The position numbers and the translations under genes are program-made. From an uncultured Oscillospiraceae bacterium (lineage in GTDB: Bacteria > Bacillota > Clostridia > Oscillospirales > Ruminococcaceae): DNA of 64,000 bases. Shown piece after piece: positions 52,301 through 58,938 of the stretch (positions are counted from its first letter, which is position 1; each line of letters begins with the position of its first letter). The stretch spans positions 62,001 to 126,000 of the forward strand of contig CAJTZM010000002.1 of the NCBI GenBank assembly GCA_910583935.1. Direction: 5' to 3'. The notes under the pieces were generated by a model. It did not search any database, was not told the origin of the DNA, and was given only the letters and a program-made list of their open reading frames with translations.

Positions 52301-52668
52301 TGCATCTGCCGGGTCATCGCCGCGATAAAGGAGCCGCTGCCGCCCCTTTGATAGCGCTGCAGGGACCCCTTTAACTGCTCTAATGCTAGGTTCATTACAA
52401 GATAATGGGCCGCCTCCTGAATAGTCTGACGGGCGCCGCCGCCTAACTCCCGAAAAATCCGGTCGCACAGCCGGGTAAAGCTGTAAACCTCTACTCTTAG
52501 GGCGTCGGACGCCTTCAAAACATGGCGAACCGCCTTTTCCATCTCAAAGGAATATTGCTCCGGTGTCAGCAACAAGACCCGCTGCCCGGACTCCGCCGCT
52601 TTTTTTACCCCCTCCAGCACGCAGGCCGTTTTTCCTGTTCCGGCCGTTCCCAAAATCCATCGGACCAT
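49360..52668 (-). CDS. addB: ATP-dependent helicase/nuclease subunit AddB
   Basis: About 1102 residues. N-terminal Walker A GTAGTGKTACVLEGV; the C-terminal RecB-type nuclease has RVVDYKTGTRNFDL; and cysteines of the iron-sulfur site are present (QCRFAYFC upstream, CDWCDYRSVC near the end). AddB recognises Chi in some species and cuts the other strand. The ATG at 52668 gives MVRWILGTAGTGKT; fourteen upstream codons cross a terminator and are excluded. Confidence 0.96.
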   Translation of the reverse strand: MVRWILGTAGTGKTACVLEGVKKAAESGQRVLLLTPEQYSFEMEKAVRHVLKASDALRVEVYSFTRLCDRIFRELGGGARQTIQEAAHYLVMNLALEQLKGSLQRYQRGGSGSFIAAMTRQMQEFRTAGISPQALRQANGLIGQASFSQKMDELFLIYEAYDSLLSTFFGEQKNQLEYALEKLRGSGIFQGYAVFVDSFKGFMAGEFALLEELIKTASAVTFSICTDGLFERPESGGLFRPSCRTAARLMELARRNGVSVERPILLTEQRRFQKPALAVLERNLFREKQEQASMPEGIRLTPCQSLFEEIEWAAAQISHLVREGKCRYRDIVVIARDLEPYLQPIRAGFGNYGIPYFMDERFDVASQPLTAAVLSAMEAARSRFHSEHLFTLLKTGLLDFTLEQIADLEEYVYIWDVSGAGWEEPFRWNPSGFGRMEEKDRLRLERIELLRQRLMGPLTALRQKTDLCSGRELVAALYEYLGEAGILKGLKRQDSADQDHLQVLFDGMMELWDQYAAVLEERTYPLARHCELMRLTLLTADLGQLPQTLDSVLIGTADRIRPGSPRYAFLIGVNEGVFPAPVSREGILSERELEQLLDAGLAVAEPFELRVLEERFFAYSAASCASEGIFLSWPAQSIKGDLLVPSVLVRQMLDIFPQVECRSALQEDGLFYALNAKTALQALGKMTDRHSPVAGALGALLEHSDYAKQYERMRSPVKPDTFSLESEETAQSLFGRNMRVSPSKLDRYHQCRFAYFCERGLGVKKPRKAQLSPIESGTIIHYVLQQVTARYPGKALCGLDEEECRRLVRQMLDDYLEEALGGEVDKTARFKYLFTRMANTLVRLIEHLAMEFAVCDFSPAAFELPIAKDSQVPPLELVVLGRGTIWVEGVVDRVDVMEKKGKRYVRVVDYKTGTRNFDLTDIYYGLHLQMLVYLFSICQNGKDNLENVIPAGVLYMPGKAGFLSADRHAGEEEMKKEQKKALKMNGLLLSDPAVLEAMESDGAGVFIPAKIKDGQIDAKSSVASLEELGKLKRHIESLLRQMANNLWSGEVAALPAEEKGFALCDWCDYRSVCGREEDGPKRCREELSREEFFQRIGGEEDA

Positions 52669-52684
52669 CGCTTGCCTCCAAATC

Positions 52685-52717
52685 AAAAAACAGGACCTGC
52701 AATCGCTCACAAGTCCT
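52685..52717 (-). terminator. Terminator upstream of addB
   Basis: An 8-bp stem (AGGACTTG / CAGGTCCT, one U-G pair, 10-base loop) followed by GTTTTTTG on the minus strand. It ends about 17 bases before the addB ATG, so it closes the two-component transcript or acts as an attenuator for addB. Confidence 0.7.
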
Positions 52718-52820
52718 CCGTTTTTACACGTTTTGCTCTCCGGCCATTTTTTACAGCCGTCCGCTGCCTTTTTTCCCTTTATTTTTTCATTTTATCGCAT
52801 TTTTCACAGATTGGCAAGGC

Positions 52821-54305
52821 TCACGGCCGCTCCAGCGGCAGGATAAACCAAAAATCGCTCCCGCTGCCCGGCTGGCTGTCTACCCCGAAGGCCGCGCCGT
52901 GCAAGCGCAGAATCTCCTCCACGATCGAAAGACCCAGCCCCATTCCCATGGGGCTGCTTCCCTGTGCTGGGGATTTGCTGTAATACCGCTGCCAGATGCT
53001 GTCGATCCCACCCGGCTGGATGCCGTCCCCATAGTCGATCACATCCACACGGACCTCTGATGCGGTGGTCTGCTGCCGGACTGTGACGCGCTTTTCCGCG
53101 CCGGTAAAGCGCAGGGCGTTGCCGGTCAGGTTATACATCACCTGGTCAAGCTTCACCCGGTCCGCCAAGACCCATGCGTCCTCCCCCGCCTCAAACGCAA
53201 TGGTATAGCCCTGCTGCTCCACCAGCTTTTGATAGCGAGACAGGGTTTCGCGGATGCTTTCGGTCAGATTCAGGGGGCTTTTTTCCATCCGGCGCACCCC
53301 CGCCTCAATCTGGGATATGTCTAAAATATCGTTGACCAATAAGCTCAGCCGCTGCGCTTCGTCGATAATAATCTGGACGTTTTCCGCCGTATTTTCTCCC
53401 GGTATATCCCGCATTGCCTCCCCATACCCGATGATCATAGTCAACGGGGTACGCAGGTCGTGGGAGATGTTCGCTACCAGCTCCTGACGAAGCCGCTCCA
53501 CCTGCCGCAGGGCCTTGGCGGTCCCGTTCAAGGTATCGCTTAATTCGGCGATCTCCCGGTAGCCCCGCCCGTCGAAATAGACCTCGTAATTCCCGCGGGA
53601 CAGCTCCTTCGAAGAACGGCTGATATCCTCAATGGGCTTGGCCACAAACCGGGCCATTAGAACCGCCAGTATTCCCGCCAACACAAAAAACAGCGTTCCA
53701 ATGCAGAAAATTTGGATTTTTAGCGTCCCGACTGTGGCGTTTAATGGCGTAATCCGCGCGTTTATGTTGACCATCACCTCCCGCCCGTTCAGACAGGCTG
53801 CCAGCTGAAAATAGGAAAGGCTCTGCTGAATCCCGCCGTCGGAAAAAAGCGGCGTTCCCATCCAGGGATGCTTTGGGGCGGCGGGCTCCGGCGCGTAGGG
53901 TTCGGGGACCCGCCCTTCCTGCAGTCCGTCAAAATACAGCATTTTCGCGCCGCCATGGTCCTTGACCTTTTGGAACAGGACCGCCCTGGCCGGCCCATCC
54001 ATCCCCTGCAGCGAACAATAGCGAAACCGGCCGTTTTCCCGCAGCTCGGCGCCATAGGGATCAATGATATGTACGCAGATGTCGCCGGATTCGGTAATCC
54101 GGCTTAAAAGCTCATCCAATGCCGGATCGTCGATATTTTCCACAATCGCCTGGCTATAGCCGCGGACCTCGTTTTCCTTGATCATCTGGTAAAACTCATC
54201 CAGAAAAACCGTCTGCAAAAGCCACAGCACCAGCAAAATGCAGATGGAAAAAACCGCCAGACAAAAAAAGATTTTTCCCTTTACACTAATCCTGCCCCAA
54301 TGCAA
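52821..54305 (-). CDS. Sensor histidine kinase
   Basis: About 494 residues. Transmembrane helix 1 (residues 10-32), extracytoplasmic sensor of about 150 residues, transmembrane helix 2 (FCIGTLFFVLAGILAVLMAR), HAMP, phospho-acceptor HDLRTPLTMIIGYGEAM, then ATPase N/G boxes (DQVMYNLTGNALRF; VIDYGDGIQP; GMGLGLSIVEEIL). It phosphorylates the regulator encoded just upstream. The stimulus is unknown. The start is taken as TTG at 54305, overlapping the regulator gene by 20 bases; it is not certain. Confidence 0.93.
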   Translation of the reverse strand: MHWGRISVKGKIFFCLAVFSICILLVLWLLQTVFLDEFYQMIKENEVRGYSQAIVENIDDPALDELLSRITESGDICVHIIDPYGAELRENGRFRYCSLQGMDGPARAVLFQKVKDHGGAKMLYFDGLQEGRVPEPYAPEPAAPKHPWMGTPLFSDGGIQQSLSYFQLAACLNGREVMVNINARITPLNATVGTLKIQIFCIGTLFFVLAGILAVLMARFVAKPIEDISRSSKELSRGNYEVYFDGRGYREIAELSDTLNGTAKALRQVERLRQELVANISHDLRTPLTMIIGYGEAMRDIPGENTAENVQIIIDEAQRLSLLVNDILDISQIEAGVRRMEKSPLNLTESIRETLSRYQKLVEQQGYTIAFEAGEDAWVLADRVKLDQVMYNLTGNALRFTGAEKRVTVRQQTTASEVRVDVIDYGDGIQPGGIDSIWQRYYSKSPAQGSSPMGMGLGLSIVEEILRLHGAAFGVDSQPGSGSDFWFILPLERP

Positions 54306-54969
54306 ACCGATAACCTACCCCCCGCAGCGTTACAATTCCGGCGCTGTACGGACCCAGACTTTTTCGCAAAAGCTTAATGTGCGTGTCCAGCGTCCTGGCA
54401 TCGCCGTAATAATGATACCCCCACACCTCGTTTATGAGCTTTTCTCTTGTCAGCGCAATTCCCCGGTTGCGGACCATGTAAAAAAGCAGATCATATTCCT
54501 TGGGGGACATGGCCGCCGCCTTGCCGTCCACCAAAACGGTCCGGCCGGTAAAATCCACCGTCAGCCCCTCATATTGGTAAACCTCCCGGTCCTGCGGCGG
54601 CTGGGCCTGCCCGTACCGCTTCAGCACCGCCTGGATGCGCAGCATCAGCTCCCTGGGAGAAAACGGCTTGACCACGTAATCGTCAATCCCCGTCTGAAAC
54701 CCGCAGACCTTATCATATTCCTCCCCTCGGGCTGATAGGATGATCACCGGCACATCGGAAAACGCCTTGATTTTCCGACAGGCTGTCAGGCCGTCCATGC
54801 CCGGCATCATAATATCCATAATCACCAGATCGAACGTTCTTTCCCGGCACATTCGAACCGCCTGGACGCCGTCTGCCGCCTCTTCGGCCTGGTACCCCTC
54901 AAACGCCGCGTATTTGGCAATCAGCTTCCGGATGTTCGCCTCATCGTCCACAATTAAAATTTTATACAA
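54286..54969 (-). CDS. OmpR/PhoB-family response regulator
   Basis: About 227 residues. Receiver domain: ILIVDDEANIRKLI (acidic pocket), DLVIMDIMMPGMDGL (phosphorylated Asp), VIILSARGEEYDKV, DDYVVKPFSPREL (Lys). The C-terminal winged helix has LTREKLINEVWGYHYYGDARTLDTHIKLLRKS split over two helices. The start is taken as TTG at 54969, five bases after AGGAGA, since the longer frame carries 50 non-family residues. Confidence 0.95.
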   Translation of the reverse strand: MYKILIVDDEANIRKLIAKYAAFEGYQAEEAADGVQAVRMCRERTFDLVIMDIMMPGMDGLTACRKIKAFSDVPVIILSARGEEYDKVCGFQTGIDDYVVKPFSPRELMLRIQAVLKRYGQAQPPQDREVYQYEGLTVDFTGRTVLVDGKAAAMSPKEYDLLFYMVRNRGIALTREKLINEVWGYHYYGDARTLDTHIKLLRKSLGPYSAGIVTLRGVGYRFALGQD

Positions 54970-55120
54970 CGCGCTCTCCTCTTTCCCTTTGCCATCGAAA
55001 AAACAGGTTGTTGCAGTCAGTATAGCAGAAAAATGTGTTGATTTCATGACAAAACTTTTTCCATTTGCCCTTATTCTCTCCAAAACCGCCAAAGGACTGC
55101 CGAGATGACGACCGGACATA

Positions 55121-55156
55121 AAAAATCCGTCCGGCTCTCAAACCGACCGAACGGAT
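55121..55156 (-). terminator. Terminator of the ABC transporter operon
   Basis: A 10-bp stem (ATCCGTTCGG / CCGGACGGAT, one U-G pair) followed by TTTTTT on the minus strand, starting about ten bases after the substrate-binding protein stop. Confidence 0.85.
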
Positions 55157-55166
55157 TTTTCGCGAA

Positions 55167-56168
55167 TTATTTTTCTGTTTTTTCCGCAAAGGAATTGTCT
55201 ACGATTTGTGTAAAGGGAGCGGTTTTTTCCAATTCTCCCGCCTCCTGCATCACGGTCTGTAATTTTTCGAATGCCTCTTCCTTCATCACCGGCGTCGTAC
55301 ACCAAGCGTCGATGTCCTTGTAGTTCTGGATCACCGTCTCCAGTGTCTTTAAATCCGTGTCGGGGAAGGCGGGCTGGATTACCTTGGCGATTTCCGCCGC
55401 CGTATGTTCCTGTACCCAGGTCAGGCCTTTGGCAATCGCGCCGGTAAATTTTTGTATCAGCTTTTCATTTTTTTCCAGAAAGCTTTTTTGTGCAAAATAC
55501 GCCGTATAGGGGATTTCGCCGCTTTCCGCCCCTACCGAAGCCACAATGTACCCAGCCCCTTCCATCTCCAACGCAGAGGCGGTCGGCTCAAACAGCGCCA
55601 CATAGTCCCCCGTTCCGCTGGTAAACGCGCCGGCCATGGCGGAAAATTGGATGCTGTCGTCAAAAATAACGTCGACTCCAGGTGTCAGCCCATGCTGTTT
55701 GACCACATATTCCAGCGTCATGTAGGGTACGCCGCCCTTTCTGCCCGGCAAAAGGCTTTTGCCCTTGAGCTTATCCCAGGTGAAGGCTTCATCCGGTTCT
55801 CTTGCCAGAATGAACGCGCCGTCTCGCTGGGTCATCTGGGCGAACACCTGCATATAATCCTCTTTTCCCTCATTGTAAACATAAATGCAGGCCTCCGGGC
55901 CGGCGAACCCAATATCCACACTGCCGGAAAGAACCGCCGTCATGACCTTGTCGGCCCCCTGGCCGTTGCTTAATTCCAGCTCAAGCCCTTCTTCCTCAAA
56001 AAAGCCCAGATGAATGGCCGCATACTGGGGCGCGTAGAACACAGAATGAGTGACCTCGCTTACCGTGACCTTTTGAAGCTTTTTTTGCGCGCCGCAGCCC
56101 GAAAGCAATCCCAGGGTCAGCACAGCCGCGCACAAAAGCGGCAAAAGCCTACACAGTCTTTTTTTCAT
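55167..56168 (-). CDS. ABC transporter substrate-binding lipoprotein (NMT1/SsuA-like)
   Basis: A 333-residue lipoprotein: signal peptide with lipobox LLSGCG (Cys at about 26), then an NMT1/THI5-type fold (VFYAPQYAAIHLGFFEEEGL near residue 45, GSVDIGFAGPEACIYVYNEG, LPGRKGGVPYMTLEYVVKQ). Members bind alkanesulfonates, nitrate, pyrimidine precursors of thiamine or similar small molecules; the ligand cannot be told here. It is the last gene of the operon ATPase-permease-binding protein. Confidence 0.92.
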   Translation of the reverse strand: MKKRLCRLLPLLCAAVLTLGLLSGCGAQKKLQKVTVSEVTHSVFYAPQYAAIHLGFFEEEGLELELSNGQGADKVMTAVLSGSVDIGFAGPEACIYVYNEGKEDYMQVFAQMTQRDGAFILAREPDEAFTWDKLKGKSLLPGRKGGVPYMTLEYVVKQHGLTPGVDVIFDDSIQFSAMAGAFTSGTGDYVALFEPTASALEMEGAGYIVASVGAESGEIPYTAYFAQKSFLEKNEKLIQKFTGAIAKGLTWVQEHTAAEIAKVIQPAFPDTDLKTLETVIQNYKDIDAWCTTPVMKEEAFEKLQTVMQEAGELEKTAPFTQIVDNSFAEKTEK

Positions 56169-56188
56169 GATGTTGCTCCCTTCTAAAA

Positions 56189-57019
56189 TCAGTTTTTATG
56201 ACGCATTTTCCGGGTGAGAGCCCGTTCGGCAATCACCACCGATTGGTAAAGCAGAGCGGCTACCACCGCGAGGATGACAACGCTGGTCATCACAAGATCC
56301 AGCTTAAAGACCTGGCCGCCGTATACGATTAAATATCCCAGCCCCGCCTTGGACACCAGAAATTCCCCAGCGATCACCCCAACCAGCGAAAGGCCAATGT
56401 TGACCTTCATGGAGTTAAAAAGCGTGTGCAGGTTCGAGGGCATCACGATTTTTGTGAACACCTGCCGCCGGTTCGCCCCAAAGGTCTGGGCCATTGTGAT
56501 CATCTCGCCGTCGGTGGCCAAAAAGCCGTTGAGCATCTCCAGCACCGTGACGATCAGCGAAATGGCCAACGCCATTACAATAATCGCCTGTACGCCGGCG
56601 CCGACCCAAACGATAAAAACCGGTCCCAGCGCGATTTTGGGCAGCGCGTTAAGCACCACCAAAAAAGGCTCGCAGATGCTCGACAGCGTGTTGGACCACC
56701 ACAAAAGCACTGCCAGCCCAACACCCAGCACTGTCCCCAGCAGAAATCCCACCAGCGTTTCCAGACAGGTTACCCCCAGATGGGTCAGCAGCCCGTTTTC
56801 ACTTAAATTGCAAACCGTTTTTATCATCCGGGAAGGCTGGCTCATAATAAAGCTGTCGATCACGCCGGCATTGGCCAGAAGCTCCCATAGCGCCAGCAAA
56901 AGGACCACTACCGAAACCTGCACCGCCCGAATCCTGAATTTTTTCCGCCTCTGCTTTTGCAGATAGGCCGCTCGCTCCTTTGAAACCGGCGTCGCCGCCG
57001 TCTGGTTATACATGGACAT
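56189..57019 (-). CDS. ABC transporter permease (SsuC/TauC-like)
   Basis: About 276 residues with six predicted membrane helices and the inner-membrane-component EAA-type loop AQTFGANRRQVFTKIVMPSN, followed by IGLSLVGVIAGEFLVSKAGL. It forms the channel with the ATPase encoded upstream. The ATG at 57019 overlaps the ATPase gene by 14 bases; the longer frame is out-of-frame ATPase sequence. Confidence 0.93.
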   Translation of the reverse strand: MSMYNQTAATPVSKERAAYLQKQRRKKFRIRAVQVSVVVLLLALWELLANAGVIDSFIMSQPSRMIKTVCNLSENGLLTHLGVTCLETLVGFLLGTVLGVGLAVLLWWSNTLSSICEPFLVVLNALPKIALGPVFIVWVGAGVQAIIVMALAISLIVTVLEMLNGFLATDGEMITMAQTFGANRRQVFTKIVMPSNLHTLFNSMKVNIGLSLVGVIAGEFLVSKAGLGYLIVYGGQVFKLDLVMTSVVILAVVAALLYQSVVIAERALTRKMRHKN

Positions 57020-57773
57020 CAAGCTCTTTCCATATGATATTGAAGTATTCCTGAAACTGGCGCTGCTCTCGGCGCTGCAGCGGCATAAGCGCCGGATCGT
57101 CAAACCGGATATCCAGCACCCGGGCAATATGTGCCGGCCTTCGAGAGAGGACAAGCACCCGGTCGGACATACTGATGCTCTCCGAAATATCATGCGTTAC
57201 CATCAGCGTCGTTTTTCCCTCCTGCTTTAATATCCGGTATACATCATCGGTAACCGCCAGCCGCGTCTGGTAATCCAGCGCGGAAAAAGCCTCGTCTAAC
57301 AAAAAGACCTCCGGCCGGACCGCCAGCGTCCGGATCAGGGCGGCTCTCTGCCGCATGCCGCCGGAAAGCTGCGAAGGATATTTATCCCGGAAATCCCACA
57401 GGTCGTATGCCTTTAGCAGCCCGGCGGCATAAGCCTCGTTTTCCTTTGTCAGCTTTTTTTGAATCTCCAGCCCCAGCAGAACATTTTGATAGATGCTTCG
57501 CCATTCCAACAAATTATCCCGCTGCAGCATATAGCCGATGCGCGGGGAAATCCCCTCCACCGCCTCGCCTTGTAAAAGCACCCTGCCGCATGTAGGCCGG
57601 ATCATCCCCGCCACTATGGATAAAAGAGTAGATTTTCCGCATCCGCTAGGCCCAACAATACTGACAAACTCGCCTTTTTTCACCGCAAAGCTGATATTTT
57701 CCAGCGCGGTCAGCTCGCCGTTTTGCGCCTGATAGGTCTGCGCGATCTGTTGAACCTTTAAAATTTCCTCCAT
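57006..57773 (-). CDS. ABC transporter ATP-binding protein (SsuB/TauB-like)
   Basis: About 255 residues with Walker A (GPSGCGKSTLLSIVAGM), Q-loop, signature LSGGMRQRAALIRTLAV, Walker B VFLLDEAFSALD and switch His (MVTHDISESISMSDRV). It energises uptake of the ligand bound by the lipoprotein. The ATG at 57773 has AGGGGGA upstream; extra codons to 57863 are excluded. First gene of the operon; no thiamine-type riboswitch was found in its leader. Confidence 0.95.
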   Translation of the reverse strand: MEEILKVQQIAQTYQAQNGELTALENISFAVKKGEFVSIVGPSGCGKSTLLSIVAGMIRPTCGRVLLQGEAVEGISPRIGYMLQRDNLLEWRSIYQNVLLGLEIQKKLTKENEAYAAGLLKAYDLWDFRDKYPSQLSGGMRQRAALIRTLAVRPEVFLLDEAFSALDYQTRLAVTDDVYRILKQEGKTTLMVTHDISESISMSDRVLVLSRRPAHIARVLDIRFDDPALMPLQRREQRQFQEYFNIIWKELDVHV

Positions 57774-57942
57774 TTCGATTCCCCCTGTTATAAGGATCTG
57801 TCGCATTTTTATCTGACCGAAAGAGAAAATCGCAATATGGGCGTAAAACAGCCGGTTAGGCATGCTTTTGCCGCTTTTTACCTCTGGTCTTTTTTTACTT
57901 TGCTAACATTCTATTCCCCATCCGCCATTCTGGTTCAAACAC

Positions 57943-57967
57943 AAAAAAACAGCCGAAAATCGGCTGT
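57943..57967 (-). terminator. Terminator after pnuC
   Basis: An 8-bp perfect stem (ACAGCCGA / TCGGCTGT, 3-base loop) followed by TTTTTTG on the minus strand. Confidence 0.88.
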
Positions 57968-58037
57968 CTCAGCGCTCTTATGCGCTCTAATAAATCCGCC
58001 CAAGCTGTCCGTCCTTCCTATCTGTGCCGCCAGACGT

Positions 58038-58739
58038 TTAACCGATCCGCTGCCTTTTCTGCATCCGCGACCAGCTCGCAAACCCATACAAATCACCTAT
58101 GAAAAACAACCCAAAGCAGACGGTCACCGATAAATAGGACCGGTCCTCAGCTGCCGCCAAAGCCCATAAAACCACCAGTACCATATCGTTTGCTCCATAG
58201 GCCAAAGCAAAAAAGCGGCTTCTTCGAAAGGTCAGATAGGCCGCGAGAAAGCTGGTGGCGACCGACACGGTGCTCATCACCAGATTCGCCGTGTGAAACG
58301 CCGCCAGAATATCGTAAAATCCCCAGGTGACGGCTCCCGTCAGCGCCGGTAGCAAAGCCGCCTCCCATTTTTTCAGGCGGCTGACTTTTACCTGCGCCCG
58401 GTTTCCTTCGTAGGGATTTCTCACCCAGGACACAAAAGCGAAAACAGCCATAGGGGCGGTCATTCCCAGATAAGTAATCATCTCTCCGTAGTAGGCGAAG
58501 GTAAAGGAGATCCATCCGTACAGCCCGCTGAAGAACACCATCAACAGCTGCCCGACGGGATGGCCCTTGGCGTTAAAAATCAGCGAGGTCACGCCAATGA
58601 GAGATGCTGCGAGCGTAAGAAAACCTTGCCTGTCAAAAATACAGAAGGACAGAATCATTAAAAGCACCGACAAGCCCCACAGCGCCGCCTCGCCCTTTAT
58701 AAAGCCCATGCGGAAAAGTCCCCGCTCTTTCTTTTTCAT
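58038..58739 (-). CDS. pnuC: PnuC-type nicotinamide riboside/vitamin transporter
   Basis: About 233 residues with seven or so membrane helices and PnuC features: NAKGHPVGQLLMVFFSGLYG, ITYLGMTAPMAVFAFVSW, YGANDMVLVVLWALAA. PnuC proteins take up nicotinamide riboside by facilitated diffusion; close relatives (PnuT, PnuX) carry thiamine or riboflavin, so the ligand needs care. GGAGG lies nine bases before the ATG at 58739. A terminator hairpin sits directly before the ribosome-binding site, suggesting attenuation control. Confidence 0.88.
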   Translation of the reverse strand: MKKKERGLFRMGFIKGEAALWGLSVLLMILSFCIFDRQGFLTLAASLIGVTSLIFNAKGHPVGQLLMVFFSGLYGWISFTFAYYGEMITYLGMTAPMAVFAFVSWVRNPYEGNRAQVKVSRLKKWEAALLPALTGAVTWGFYDILAAFHTANLVMSTVSVATSFLAAYLTFRRSRFFALAYGANDMVLVVLWALAAAEDRSYLSVTVCFGLFFIGDLYGFASWSRMQKRQRIG

Positions 58740-58756
58740 AAAATCTTCCTCCAAAC

Positions 58757-58936
58757 AAAAAAGCACCCGCTGGGCACATCTTCCAAGACCTAACGATGTG
58801 CCGCGAATGCTTGCGCAAACCTCTACCCGGTGGCAGATATTCTATTATTACTTATTTTCATCCAGGGATCACTGTCTGACAACCAGACTATGGGATTTTC
58901 CCTCCCTGACGGCCGGATGGAACACCCTTTTCGGGT
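58757..58936 (-). promoter_or_regulatory. Structured leader of pnuC ending in a terminator: candidate riboswitch/attenuator
   Basis: Minus strand. A three-way-junction-like domain (58919-58859): CATCC/GGATG closing stem, inner CAGGGA/TCCCTG stem, hairpins GGGA-AAA-TCCC and GTCTG-CAGAC. Then CTGCC-ACC-GGGTAG (58836-58823), then a 16-bp interrupted stem GCATTCGC-GGCACATC / GATGTGCC-CA-GCGGGTGC (58810-58763) with TTTTTT, 18 bases before the pnuC ATG. The layout is that of an aptamer plus terminator. I do not recognise TPP, preQ1, lysine, FMN or cobalamin signatures. The promoter was not found, so the leader could begin within the transcript of the PBP gene. Confidence 0.55.
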
Positions 58937-58938
58937 GT

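Noticed and set aside
58757..58936. TPP, preQ1, lysine, FMN or cobalamin riboswitch before pnuC
   Set aside because: Conserved aptamer sequences of these classes were not found on either strand; left as unclassified.
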